A stretch of 64,000 nucleotides of DNA from Bacillota bacterium (GTDB lineage Bacteria > Bacillota > Clostridia > Acetivibrionales > DSM-1351), in assembly GCA_023400235.1 (NCBI GenBank), contig JAEXFI010000029.1, positions 70,065-134,064 on the forward strand, given 5' to 3'. The number at the start of each line of letters is the position of its first letter. Positions within the stretch are counted from its first letter, which is position 1. Below, in pieces: positions 48,701-57,187 of this stretch. The notes under the pieces are model-generated. The model was not told the DNA's origin and made no database searches. It saw only the letters and a list, made by a program, of their open reading frames with translations. Position numbers and translations under genes: made by a program.

Positions 48701-48895
48701 TTCAAGAGCTGTTTCCATTGCTGCTGTAATGTCGTATGACGTTGTAGGCTGTATTTCCAGTATCCTGACCGGTTCGGTACCGGCGCCGTCCTCTGCGGCA
48801 GTGACTGTGCCAAGGCTTGGAACCAGCATGGTTGCAAGCAGCATTACAGCCAATAGTATACACCCTGCCTTACCTGTTCTTTTTCGAGTATACAT
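45701..48895 (-). CDS. Large secreted multidomain protein (DUF5057-like)
   Basis: This 1064-residue protein has an N-terminal signal peptide (about 1-34, KAGCILLAVMLLATMLVPSL then AxA). Residues 40-620 look like the clostridial DUF5057 type with alternating alpha/beta segments (YDIVYIGN, YDMVIFGFDDAYKGD). Two calcium-loop motifs follow the pattern DxNxDGxF/Y (DSNGDGIFKADE near 267, DNDGDGVYEAGE near 665). After 720 come beta-rich modules: one resembling a cohesin-type fold, one like a CnaB/SpaA module (about 860-930) and a closing Ig-like module (about 965-1060). There is no sortase signal or C-terminal anchor. It follows the pilus genes and may be a surface or pilus-linked protein; function unknown. 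Confidence 0.75.
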   Translation of the reverse strand: MYTRKRTGKAGCILLAVMLLATMLVPSLGTVTAAEDGAGTEPVRILEIQPTTSYDITAAMETALETYFKRPVDIIRMPMPLLISKAEEINGAYDIVYIGNNTSTSDPYNKYYQQNVYKRFGPSVSSNCNVATSVSGNKEFYNGNDISDIAANKIKSYIKSGQLMVFDNGIFASGMETTKLYKNFNSYRNSSYTNVNAGTTSNLLTNLEKYGGEGLRVRPTLQLTQRPAEYNGNNIAVNSGLISYVMNLANKDNKPMTVKLYIDSNGDGIFKADEVAKTETVVKNIDGYSVNYLFSSKYTGLVPWKLEVTDDSGAKAYQTGFAAFKGDELHIRVLQLLPDNSDNYATLKLSTLSNYQGRNLLQRPGEYKIEITEMKIKDFNDNYGKLFGGNKTILNQNYDMVIFGFDDAYKGDLSGQALSDMEAFADSGQAIMFTHDTIGFNKSNLTTAFKNRLGMNTFATDPSLPSGTSVSTGMTRLALLNANGDSRFPDTVLTKKINESNMTKYPFILGDITVSPTHLQYIRLNPEDPDIVTAFTYKNQYRYSHGSRTATLITPTVNEDKYHEYDGLNDYYTYFKGNLTFSGTGHSPITSGQELEMFVNTILKASKGANHAPTVDILGLNNGEDIANTLGTLNFRLLANDPDNDAISSCKVYIDNDGDGVYEAGEGVATFEGSEAPEIGVEKAVAMLKNVSRSVTRFNIKAVVTDTKGAQGSKEITINHKSTPVLSMSHNTVNALVGDTCDLNVSVNAQASDFNTIYSALKLSMQLNTTTFGSITAVGGGSIYNGQYTKDLSTVRFTPAPDIITQNGQVSFVCKAPVTAYTTSAILTYKDAGGTPLTVNDPISINVKTGNVSAELKDYEGKAFAGQRVTLKRYVKNEATGQFTVDTSFTARTADTDSSGIASFSTVPTGYYGASIVLPEGYKPVNNSNVGQNLSKLSSQQLNYDNNTMVIEFPKLYQPPTLSITGSSLAVVWTKKDLKVSISPDRYSNERVIWSVDDTRIGEVKPKLAKVGESYEEVPGSAVFSAKKIGRVTVTCKAVNKDPVGNDIIGTFDINVTQSAIDIN

Positions 48896-49015
48896 TTTTA
48901 TACACCTCCATAAAAATATATGACAGTTTTATATTTATAATGAAAAAACTACACCCATTGTCTTTAAGCTTTTTCAATTATTTCTGATTATTGAGTATTA
49001 TCAGCATATGGGCTT

Positions 49016-49807
49016 TTAATTGAGATACATCCCCAAAAGCTGCCAGCCGAATAATATGGTAATAACTGTTCCCACAGCTATAAATGGCCCAAAGGGAATC
49101 GTATCTTTTCTGTTGAGCCTCTTTAATATAATAAGCACACCACAAATCATACCTGCCGTTACAATTGAGATAAAAAGCGCCACAATCATCATTTTCCACC
49201 CCAAAAACAGGCCTATGGGGAAAAGCACCTTTATATCTCCTCCTCCAACAGTATTCTCCTTCTTATATATAAAAGCACCTGCCTTGGCCACCAAAAGAAA
49301 AAACGAACTGCCTAAAAGGGCTCCTAATATGGGATTCCACCAACTGCTGTCGCCGTATATGCCTGTATCTATAAAAAAACTCGCAACATATTGTATTAAT
49401 CCGCCTGCTGCTGCGAATACAACCAATGAATCCGGAATTATTCCGAACTCCAGATCAATGAAAAACATCACTATAAGCACGGATACCAATAATGCCATTG
49501 CAAAAAATTCAACATTAATGCCATATTTATAAAACAAACAGACATACAGTATTGCAGTTATAATTTCTACAAACATATACCTGGGAGATATTTTTCCGCC
49601 GCAGCTGCTGCATTTTCCCCTTTGTAACAGATAACTCAACACTGGAACAAGGTTCCTGGGCTTCAATCTTTCATGGCAGCTGGTACAGCGGGAGGAGACA
49701 GCTACTATGGATTCTTCTCTGGGAAGCCTGTATATGCAAACATTCAGAAAAGATCCGCAGCAGGCACCTATGGCAAATATAAATAAAACAGTCAATACTT
49801 CAATCAT
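49016..49807 (-). CDS. pilD: Prepilin peptidase / N-methyltransferase
   Basis: This 263-residue polytopic aspartic peptidase (A24) cuts the prepilin leader and methylates the new N-terminus. The cytoplasmic zinc loop has CTSCHERL and CSSCGG pairs (about 40-75). The two catalytic Asp are in FIDLEFGIIPD (about 113) and GGGDIK (about 188). It serves the pilins encoded upstream in the same operon. Its start is 2 bases from the lipoprotein stop. Confidence 0.96.
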   Translation of the reverse strand: MIEVLTVLFIFAIGACCGSFLNVCIYRLPREESIVAVSSRCTSCHERLKPRNLVPVLSYLLQRGKCSSCGGKISPRYMFVEIITAILYVCLFYKYGINVEFFAMALLVSVLIVMFFIDLEFGIIPDSLVVFAAAGGLIQYVASFFIDTGIYGDSSWWNPILGALLGSSFFLLVAKAGAFIYKKENTVGGGDIKVLFPIGLFLGWKMMIVALFISIVTAGMICGVLIILKRLNRKDTIPFGPFIAVGTVITILFGWQLLGMYLN

Positions 49808-49809
49808 AA

Positions 49810-51078
49810 TTATTTATTCTCCGCTTGGTTGTTTACCGTATTTATACCATTTAGCTTTATACTTTCTATTTGAGGGCCGGCATCCTTTTTTACCAATTTT
49901 ACCAAATAATCAAAGCTGTATTCCTTTGCATTTCCGCTAATTGCGGAATTCTTGTTCATAGAAGCCTTAAAAGTGACGATATACCACCTGTTTTTTTCAG
50001 AATATGCGGGATGCAGGGCAACCTCACAAGTATCCTTCAGTTCCCCTTGAACTTTTATACTTTGTATGTTGTTTTGCAGCAGCAAGGCCTCCTTGGAAAA
50101 CTTTTCCCTATATTCCTCACTAATTACAGCAAGGTCTTGCTTTTCCTTATTTTTAGTTACCGACAAAGTGTTCATCAATTTGTTGAAATCTGCTATTCCC
50201 TTATCCCAACTGCTATTTAAAAGAATTCGCCTCTCATTATCCAGATTTATTATGTTTCCAAAGAAGTATACTATTACAGCCTTCTCCTTGGTATAGGTTT
50301 CCCCATCCTGTTTGTTGGCGTAATTTGTGTTATCGGCGGTCTTTTCCAGATTCAGATAGGGTATGCGTGCAATAAAATCATTATTGTACCTGTAGAGCCT
50401 GTCCCTTGCCTTCTGTTTAAAGGCAGACTCTCTTGCCCTTAAAATCTTGTAATCCTTATCCTCCTTCACCAGCTCAACGTCATATTTTGTCTGGACTAAA
50501 ACAGTATCAATATCACTGTCCGATGGAGCGGTTACTTTCTGGTAAGTATTAGCTTGGGCATTGAGCTTGTAGTTTTTTTCAAATAACCCATCCATAATAC
50601 AGCTTGCCTTTAGGTTCAGCTTTACAAAGTAAAGGAGGCTGCCGTTATTTTCTTCTATGTATGTAGCTTCAATCTGCGGTTGCTTGCTGTCTTCCAGTTT
50701 CATAAGAGGTGTATAGTTTATGAGAGTTATTCCGTTCATCCCTACAAACCTTGGAAAATTCAGACCGATTTCAGTATTATTGTTGCCTTCCTCTATTGTG
50801 CGTTTTGCAATAAAGGAGCGCAAATCTTGAGGAATATTCCCCGACTCGGAATTCTGCTGGTAATTATCTACCGGCACAGAATACATTTTTACAAAATAAT
50901 CCGATATCAATTTTTGAATTTTCTCATTATCCTCTTTACTGACAGCGGTTTGGGATGAAGATGGTTTATTTCCCTCCTTATCAGTATTCAGAACTGTGTC
51001 CTCTCCCGAAGAACACCCTGCAAGGAACAATGCAACGGTTAAAGTACCTGCTAAAGCCAAGGACAGTATTTTTTTCAT
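49810..51078 (-). CDS. Hypothetical lipoprotein in the pilus operon
   Basis: This 422-residue protein has a lipoprotein signal (KKILSLALAGTLTVALFLAGC, Cys near 22) and a Ser/Thr/Asp-rich linker, followed by a region without a family I recognise, perhaps two alpha/beta domains. The ATG at 51078 follows AGAGG by 8 bases. It lies between the large pilin-like protein and pilD, so an extracytoplasmic pilus-assembly or anchoring role is plausible; this rests only on position. Confidence 0.7.
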   Translation of the reverse strand: MKKILSLALAGTLTVALFLAGCSSGEDTVLNTDKEGNKPSSSQTAVSKEDNEKIQKLISDYFVKMYSVPVDNYQQNSESGNIPQDLRSFIAKRTIEEGNNNTEIGLNFPRFVGMNGITLINYTPLMKLEDSKQPQIEATYIEENNGSLLYFVKLNLKASCIMDGLFEKNYKLNAQANTYQKVTAPSDSDIDTVLVQTKYDVELVKEDKDYKILRARESAFKQKARDRLYRYNNDFIARIPYLNLEKTADNTNYANKQDGETYTKEKAVIVYFFGNIINLDNERRILLNSSWDKGIADFNKLMNTLSVTKNKEKQDLAVISEEYREKFSKEALLLQNNIQSIKVQGELKDTCEVALHPAYSEKNRWYIVTFKASMNKNSAISGNAKEYSFDYLVKLVKKDAGPQIESIKLNGINTVNNQAENK

Positions 51079-51100
51079 GTAGGTCACCTCTATCCAGAAA

Positions 51101-53449
51101 TTAAAATATTGAACTCAAATCTATACCTTCATCTAATAAAAACTTGTTAAGCAAGTTATACCTGCCCGGGAACGTAACGCTTGCATGGTCGGCAAACCCG
51201 CCGCCGTCAAAATGCACTCCTGCATAGCTGCCATCATCCAGCTTTTGCAGGTTCTGACCCTCCTTAAGTATCCGGGGAAGGTAGTTGGTAGTTACCCCGG
51301 CTGTAGTCTGCTGGTCCGCCGAGGACTTATCGGACCTTACATAGCCATATGCCGAATCCGGGGTGTAACCCCTTCCGGCGGCAATAACAGCACCGGTTAC
51401 CTCCGCACCATCTCTAAGTATAACCTTTCCCAGAGTGAATATTATTCCGTTGACCCTTCCGTTGACCTCCAGAGTGACTTCCGGATTGGAATTGATAAGC
51501 AGGTAGTAGTCATCTGCGGATATTGCTCCCGGTGTACTGCTGCTGATTCTTGCATTTATTTGTGTATTAATATCAACAGCTCCCGGTGTCGCCGCACTCA
51601 GATTTATAACATGTGGATCTGAACCGGTGCCAAATCTATCCTCCAATTTATCCCTGACACTTAAAAACAGGTTTGCTGAGCCTGCTTCGGTGGAGGGCTG
51701 GTTGCTGTTTTGAATAAAAGTATCTGTACTGTCAAAATCTCTTTGTGCAAATGGCTGGGTTAAGGGCTTAACCATATTCAATATTTCTCTGAGCTTCTCT
51801 GATATCATGTCATCATCCAGATCTTGCCCCTTCCACTCCGAGGATATTGTTGGCAGGCCAGCCTTCATAAAATCGGGCCAACTGATTGCGGGGCCGGTCA
51901 GATTCTCAATGGCAAGACCTGAACCTGTGGTAACAAAGCTAAAGGGCAGAATTTCAGCCTCCGTGTCTGTGGAACTGTATCTGGAAGGATTCATAAAATA
52001 TATCTTTCCATTTGCGCCCATTTCATAGTGACAATAGCCTGATATGTAAGGAGGATTGACGTCAAAGAAAGCTGAATTATTTGTGCCGCTCCCTCTTGCC
52101 AGATCAATTCTCTCCATCCACAAGTCTATATCACTATCACTGTTAAAAACTCTTGGCCTCCACCGCTGAAACAGGTTGACAAATCCGGTTGCAAGGCTTT
52201 TGTTGTCATACAGCCAGTTATGATAGGAAACTGCATTGGGGTTAATCACCCCATTTGTTATTCCATCCAGGTATTCCTTATACATGGGTGTACCAAAGCT
52301 GTCTGACATTAAAACAGATGCATCCTCGATCTGGGCCAGCGTATCTGTGGCATTTCCATCGTTGTCTACTTTGAAGGTTCCTCCGTTTACAATTACATCC
52401 CCGTTGATTACTATTCTGGATTTCATTGAATCCTCTGAACCGCCGTAGTGTATGATTGCACTGTTTACAATTGCACTGCTTTGATCATGTGCATTTTTAC
52501 TTTTTACATTTGTCAAGCCAAGGTAGCTGCCGTTAATAGCAATGACGGAATCCTCTCCGTTCATTTCCAGGTCATCAAAGGTGTACGCATTTCTTCCCAC
52601 CACTATTCTCTCCTTTGTTCCAAATACCTGAATTCCGTTTGCAATTGCATCTTTGTATATGTATATGGAGCCGGGAGCCAGGTTGTTCTTATTCAGGTAC
52701 TCCCCTGTTCTTATCAAGCCTCTGGAGTATGCATTTCCGTCTACGGACAAATGCCCGCCCGCCTTTGCGTAAATACCCCCGTAGTAATATTGCTGCATTT
52801 GCTTTGCATACTCCGGGGAGGTTCCGAAGGCTACAACATCTCCCTCAACCTGGGCATTTATATTCTCCACCATTAAATCCCCTATGGTGTAAATTGCAGC
52901 ATTCAATTCAAAGTCCTTTGGAATATGCATGGTTACTTTTAATAGAGAACTGATTTTTTTATTGGAGACTCTGTCCCCAAATCTATCATAATCAGACACT
53001 GCAGTCACACCGAGGGTAACATCTATTTTGCGCGGATCAAGGTCTTTAGACGGCTCATGCCTGATATACCTTATATCTGCTATGGTGACAGTGGCAGCAT
53101 CCTCTGTGCCACTGGACAATTCTATTTTATAAACTATTTTTCCGGGCTGTGTTTCAAGACCGGCTTTCATATTCTCAATTACCTTGCGGACAAAGGCAAC
53201 CTCGTCCTTGCCGTCCATTCCATTGGTATTGCTTTCATTGGCACAATAATCTGCGATATAGGAAAAACACCTTTCAATGCCCGCTTGTGCAGCATAATAC
53301 GCCTTGTCGGCCGTCTCTTCATGCTTGCTTATTTTATATCCCATGGTCGAGCTGTCCAGAAGTGCCACTCCCAGGATTACAAGTATTGCCAGCACAACCA
53401 CAACCGCCATCATAATAGAGCCTTCTTGATTTTTTACAGGTTTGAGCAT
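51101..53449 (-). CDS. Large PilX-like minor pilin / surface protein
   Basis: This protein of about 782 residues begins with a short basic leader ending in EGS and a hydrophobic helix (IMMAVVVVLAILVILGVALL), then a pilin-like polar helix with KAYYAAQAGIE, as in PilX-type minor pilins. The rest is a long beta-rich part. It contains repeats such as LMVENINAQVEGDVVAFG and IVINGDVIVNGGTF, and near the end IIFTLGKVILRDGAEVTGAVIAAG, suggestive of a beta-helix. The cleavage site lacks the classic Gly-Phe. I preferred the ATG at 53449; the GTG at 53464 overlaps the ribosome site. It may be a tip protein. Confidence 0.75.
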   Translation of the reverse strand: MLKPVKNQEGSIMMAVVVVLAILVILGVALLDSSTMGYKISKHEETADKAYYAAQAGIERCFSYIADYCANESNTNGMDGKDEVAFVRKVIENMKAGLETQPGKIVYKIELSSGTEDAATVTIADIRYIRHEPSKDLDPRKIDVTLGVTAVSDYDRFGDRVSNKKISSLLKVTMHIPKDFELNAAIYTIGDLMVENINAQVEGDVVAFGTSPEYAKQMQQYYYGGIYAKAGGHLSVDGNAYSRGLIRTGEYLNKNNLAPGSIYIYKDAIANGIQVFGTKERIVVGRNAYTFDDLEMNGEDSVIAINGSYLGLTNVKSKNAHDQSSAIVNSAIIHYGGSEDSMKSRIVINGDVIVNGGTFKVDNDGNATDTLAQIEDASVLMSDSFGTPMYKEYLDGITNGVINPNAVSYHNWLYDNKSLATGFVNLFQRWRPRVFNSDSDIDLWMERIDLARGSGTNNSAFFDVNPPYISGYCHYEMGANGKIYFMNPSRYSSTDTEAEILPFSFVTTGSGLAIENLTGPAISWPDFMKAGLPTISSEWKGQDLDDDMISEKLREILNMVKPLTQPFAQRDFDSTDTFIQNSNQPSTEAGSANLFLSVRDKLEDRFGTGSDPHVINLSAATPGAVDINTQINARISSSTPGAISADDYYLLINSNPEVTLEVNGRVNGIIFTLGKVILRDGAEVTGAVIAAGRGYTPDSAYGYVRSDKSSADQQTTAGVTTNYLPRILKEGQNLQKLDDGSYAGVHFDGGGFADHASVTFPGRYNLLNKFLLDEGIDLSSIF

Positions 53450-53505
53450 AAAAGTATTTTTCACCTCGCTTCAGCCAGAATTTTTCTATCAGCCGGCTAT
53501 TTTGT

Positions 53506-54006
53506 CTACTGAAAATTCCGGTTCGAAATCTCAATTTTCAACTCACTGAGGAATTTCTCCTGAGCTGTATACAACTTAATGGTCAGCCGGACTATATCCG
53601 GGGACTCCATAGCCTCATACCTTACCTTATACTTGTACTTTTGCTTTAAGGCACTGCTGCTGTCCAGACCCGGTCCTTCCAGCTGCAAGAATGCGACAGT
53701 CTCATTTCCTGCGTGGTCATATATTGCATCAGGCGTTGGCCCGGAAGGATTAAGATAAATCTTATGATCACTTTCGGGATCGCTGAAATCCCTCAGGCCG
53801 ACATCGTTCTTAACAGAGTGGACCACCTGGGCTTTGGCTATCTGCATTACAGCGTTTATCTCCAACTGGTTGCCGGTCATTTTAGTCAGCATTACCGAGT
53901 TGGAGAAAACCGCCATAAGAGGGATAGATATTATCCCCAATACAGCAAGTGCGGTAATTATCTCAGTTATGGTCATTCCCTTATTATTTCTTAAAAATTT
54001 AAACAT
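53506..54006 (-). CDS. Prepilin-type minor pilin
   Basis: This 166-residue protein has a class III signal FKFLRNNKG cut before MTITEIITALAVLGIISIPL. The Glu at mature position 5 is present, needed for pilus assembly. The C-terminal domain is short and beta-rich. It lies 15 bases after the pilO-like gene and 42 bases before the PilX-like gene, and is probably part of the minor pilin initiating complex. Confidence 0.9.
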   Translation of the reverse strand: MFKFLRNNKGMTITEIITALAVLGIISIPLMAVFSNSVMLTKMTGNQLEINAVMQIAKAQVVHSVKNDVGLRDFSDPESDHKIYLNPSGPTPDAIYDHAGNETVAFLQLEGPGLDSSSALKQKYKYKVRYEAMESPDIVRLTIKLYTAQEKFLSELKIEISNRNFQ

Positions 54007-54021
54007 ATCTCCACCTTATTA

Positions 54022-55176
54022 TTACTTTATGGTCACTTTTTCTTCACTGCTCCCGTTATCCATGCCTTTTCCCTGCCGGTCATAAAGCTTTACCCTGTCG
54101 GAGGTGTCCACAGATGTGATATTAAGGTTATTGCCTGAATTGTTTCTTATCTTTAGCTTTAAATTCAAGCCATCTTTTTCCACAGCGTTTGAAAGCTGAA
54201 CATTGATATACAGGTTCATATCCCGGTCAGGAACAGTTCCGCTCATTTTCCTGCTTTTACCCGAGGCATCCGAAACACTTATACTATACGAGTTTTTCTC
54301 AATGCTCATATCCATAGTCAGATATTTGTTTGTTTTAAGAGAAAGCCCTTCTTTTGACCTGTTAGGGCCAAATACAATGAAATTATCCCCTGCAGCAAAA
54401 AAACTGTTCAGCTTTATTTCGAAATCCTTTGAATCAGAAACATTTGATGTAGTTGAATTTGCGGCAGTCTGTGTCAACCCCTCCACTCCCGAAATTGACG
54501 CTCCGAAGGCAGCTTCTGCTCCATAATCGAAACGGTTGAATTTGTGTCTGCCATACTCATAAAGCTTGTCTGCAGCTTCCAGGTTCAGTGCAAACATGCT
54601 GATATTCAAGGCTGCAACAAAATTTTTAGCTGACGGTATTGTAGCAACTGCACTTTCTGAGGTGGTTTTTGTATTGTCTTCTTTTTCCTTTGTCAATTTG
54701 AAGGAGTTTATCTTCATTACTCTTGAGCTGTTCTCAATATACCCCACCATATCCATGATTTTGTCCAGGCTGGCTTTGGTACTGAACTCTATTTTTATTT
54801 CATAATAAGCTGATTGGTTAACTTCCTTTTTTTCGGGTGAAGCTATATTAACACCTGTTATCTCACTTCCAACCACATTGGTAAGCTTATCCATGTATTC
54901 TATGCAATCGGTAACATTGGCTTCGTTGCTCAGATAGCCTGCAAGTCTTTCATTTCCGGCCTGTTTTGACTTAAGTTCACTCCTCTTCATTTCAAGGTTC
55001 ATAAGATCGGTATCCAGGCCTTGTTTTTGCAACTTCAATTGTGAAATCTGATCCTTTTGCTCCCCTATCTCAGGCACTACTGGTATCCATATGAATTTGT
55101 AGAAAATGAATGCATATATTAATACTCCCAGAATACTAATCAGAATTATCTCATTTCTTTTTAGCTTAAAATTCAT
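54022..55176 (-). CDS. pilO: Type IV pilus assembly protein PilO-like, extended
   Basis: This 384-residue protein has a single N-terminal membrane helix (about 9-30), a coiled coil (EQKDQISQLKLQKQGLDTDL, 38-75) and a ferredoxin-like PilO core (about 85-160). A further 220 residues of beta-rich sequence not seen in typical 200-residue PilO follow. It lies 2 bases after pilN, the constant order, and forms the inner-membrane alignment complex with PilM and PilN. Confidence 0.85.
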   Translation of the reverse strand: MNFKLKRNEIILISILGVLIYAFIFYKFIWIPVVPEIGEQKDQISQLKLQKQGLDTDLMNLEMKRSELKSKQAGNERLAGYLSNEANVTDCIEYMDKLTNVVGSEITGVNIASPEKKEVNQSAYYEIKIEFSTKASLDKIMDMVGYIENSSRVMKINSFKLTKEKEDNTKTTSESAVATIPSAKNFVAALNISMFALNLEAADKLYEYGRHKFNRFDYGAEAAFGASISGVEGLTQTAANSTTSNVSDSKDFEIKLNSFFAAGDNFIVFGPNRSKEGLSLKTNKYLTMDMSIEKNSYSISVSDASGKSRKMSGTVPDRDMNLYINVQLSNAVEKDGLNLKLKIRNNSGNNLNITSVDTSDRVKLYDRQGKGMDNGSSEEKVTIK

Positions 55177-55178
55177 GG

Positions 55179-55748
55179 CTATACCCCCTGGTTGGTTTGG
55201 CTCAATTCTATTTTAAACGCAAGCTTTACATTGGCTTTATCGTAACTGAAGTTAGCTTTGGAGGAATAGTCGGCAAATGCGTTTAAACGGGTGAGATTTG
55301 ATATGTATTCGGCCACAGCCGTGCTGCCTTTTGCTATGCCTTCTATGGAAAGGCCTTTTTCACCGCACTGCAGGCTGTCAATTGTCACTCCTTCGGGAGC
55401 CGCCTGCCGGGCAAAGTTAATAATGTCGGTAGTCAGCAGGGGACTTGAGGTAATGCTGCCAATAACCTCTTTTTTGCTGGAAATATTCGACTGCGCTTCA
55501 GCAATCTGCTGATTGACCGTCTTGACCTCCTTGTATTTGTCACTTTCAATTTCCGCCTGCAATGCGGAAGTTTGGCTTTCAAGAGCTTTTACATAAATCT
55601 TGGGGCTCAGGATACTTCCCACAACAAAAACCAGAGACACTACGACAATAACTACAGCCTTTACAGGAATGCTGCCCTTTTTTGAGCTTTTAGCCTTTGG
55701 AGCAGGCGCAGGCTTGACCTCCTCAGGCATTAAATTTATATCCTTCAT
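55179..55748 (-). CDS. pilN: Type IV pilus assembly protein PilN-like
   Basis: This 189-residue protein starts KDINLMPEE, the conserved short cytoplasmic peptide that docks into PilM. A Pro/Ala/Lys-rich linker, a membrane helix (VKAVVIVVVSLVFVVGSIL, about 29-48), a coiled coil (50-95) and a C-terminal fold with GVTIDSLQCGEKGLSIEGIA follow. GGAGG lies 5 bases before the ATG. It bridges PilM inside with PilO outside. Confidence 0.88.
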   Translation of the reverse strand: MKDINLMPEEVKPAPAPKAKSSKKGSIPVKAVVIVVVSLVFVVGSILSPKIYVKALESQTSALQAEIESDKYKEVKTVNQQIAEAQSNISSKKEVIGSITSSPLLTTDIINFARQAAPEGVTIDSLQCGEKGLSIEGIAKGSTAVAEYISNLTRLNAFADYSSKANFSYDKANVKLAFKIELSQTNQGV

Positions 55749-55802
55749 TTTAACCTCCGCATTTTTGATGGCATCTGGCCAAGGATATTACCTCTGCCTT
55801 AG

Positions 55803-56390
55803 CTAATCCAAATTTTCTTTATATAATACAGATATCTCTGTCATTATTGGCTCTCTCATGTTTTTTGCTGCTCCTTTGCCGGTAATTGTTTCTAAAGGCT
55901 TGACCTGTATTGACAGCCTATCCCGGTCCGGAATTGAGTCTACTCTCCGTTCAAAATTACATTTATCCATCTCCAGGCCTGTGACTACCTCGGCATAATC
56001 ACCAGGACCCAGGATATCGGCAATATTTTTTTCTCCGCTGCATTCAAGTATTCCTTCTCCGCCCACCGTGCCTTTTATTCTCCAATACCTGACTTTTGTA
56101 ATAGACGCAGGTGTACCGCCATCATAATACCCCAGCTTCAGCGTGACTGTCCTCTGGTCGCCGGAGCGTTCCTCCGAGGCATCTACTGAGGCAGCCTCCT
56201 GCACATCTCCTCTTATATGAGAAAGCACATTGGTAACAGTGTACTGCTGGGCAATCAATCTGGTATTATATGAAAAGGTCTCCTGCCCGAACATATATAA
56301 CTGAAATATAAGGGGCAGCACAATAGCTATCAAGGCTATTACGATAATCATTTCTACAAGAGCAAATCCCTTGTTGTTTGAGGTTTTCAT
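55803..56390 (-). CDS. Prepilin-type minor pilin (GspJ/PilW-like)
   Basis: This 195-residue protein has a leader MKTSNNKG cut before FALVEMIIVIALIAIVLPLI, with Glu at mature position 5. The C-terminal domain has paired beta strands typical of GspJ/PilW-like minor pilins (VRYWRIKGTVGGEGILECSG). The ATG at 56390 follows GGTGG. Between it and the major pilin gene lies a strong hairpin. Confidence 0.9.
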   Translation of the reverse strand: MKTSNNKGFALVEMIIVIALIAIVLPLIFQLYMFGQETFSYNTRLIAQQYTVTNVLSHIRGDVQEAASVDASEERSGDQRTVTLKLGYYDGGTPASITKVRYWRIKGTVGGEGILECSGEKNIADILGPGDYAEVVTGLEMDKCNFERRVDSIPDRDRLSIQVKPLETITGKGAAKNMREPIMTEISVLYKENLD

Positions 56391-56445
56391 GATAACCACC
56401 GGCTTTCAAATAATATCCCTATTAAATAGGTGGTATGAATTAAGC

Positions 56446-56494
56446 TCCAATAATACCCATAGCTGTTGTTACGTTAGCTCCGAGTATTATTGGA
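56446..56494 (-). repeat. Long hairpin after the major pilin gene
   Basis: TCCAATAATAC (56446-56456) pairs with GTATTATTGGA (56484-56494), an 11-bp perfect stem, with an inner AGCT/AGCT pair. It begins 15 bases after the pilin stop codon on the minus strand and has no T-run, so it is more likely a 3' stabiliser or processing site than a full terminator. Confidence 0.65.
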
Positions 56495-56509
56495 TACTTA
56501 ATTAATTTT

Positions 56510-57007
56510 TTAATGAACAACTATTGAGGCACCTGTAGTAGTTGGTGAACACTTTACATTCTGGTCAGTTGGATATATATCAATTTTCCAGCTTTCATTG
56601 GTTCCTCCGCTAGATGGATTGTATTGAGGTAAAAATGCACCTAGGTTTTCAGCAATAGTCTTATCTGGATCCTTTCTTGTCAAATATGGTCCATAATTTT
56701 TACCTCCGACTTTTATCGTATCCATTAAAGCCATAACCAGTGTATCAGCATGCATTGTTGAATTTAAAGTAATAGCTGTTGATGACGTAACACCCTTATT
56801 CATCTTCCAGTCTCCTGAATCAATACAATATGTAAGTAGTGCCTTTCCAATATTTTGCGCCTGCTGCTCATCCGCTCTCTGCTTGCTGTTATTGAGAACT
56901 CCCCCGAACATATTGAAAGCTATTACCGCCAGAACACCCATTATTGCTATAACAATCAGAAGCTCAACCAGCGAGAAGCCCTTATTATTCTTAATAAGTC
57001 TTTTCAT
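56510..57007 (-). CDS. pilA: Major type IV pilin
   Basis: This 165-residue prepilin has a basic leader MKRLIKNNKG cut before FSLVELLIVIAIMGVLAVIA, a canonical class III signal with Glu at mature position 5. The mature part (about 155 residues) has a long helix and then a small beta domain without a Cys pair. The ATG at 57007 follows a perfect AAGGAGGTG site at optimal distance, the best ribosome site of the operon, consistent with the main subunit. A hairpin follows the gene. Confidence 0.92.
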   Translation of the reverse strand: MKRLIKNNKGFSLVELLIVIAIMGVLAVIAFNMFGGVLNNSKQRADEQQAQNIGKALLTYCIDSGDWKMNKGVTSSTAITLNSTMHADTLVMALMDTIKVGGKNYGPYLTRKDPDKTIAENLGAFLPQYNPSSGGTNESWKIDIYPTDQNVKCSPTTTGASIVVH

Positions 57008-57187
57008 TCTTTCACCTCCTTCTATTTCACTCGTCTTTGTCAATTCTGTAACCTTCATAATGTTTACTCCTTTCTGTTATTTTTACTCAGGTATTATAAA
57101 AAGCGATTGGCCTTGACCAACAGCATTTTATGCAAAAATAGAAATGTGAAGTAACATTAGCAAAAAAAGAAAGTATGGCCTTCCAGC

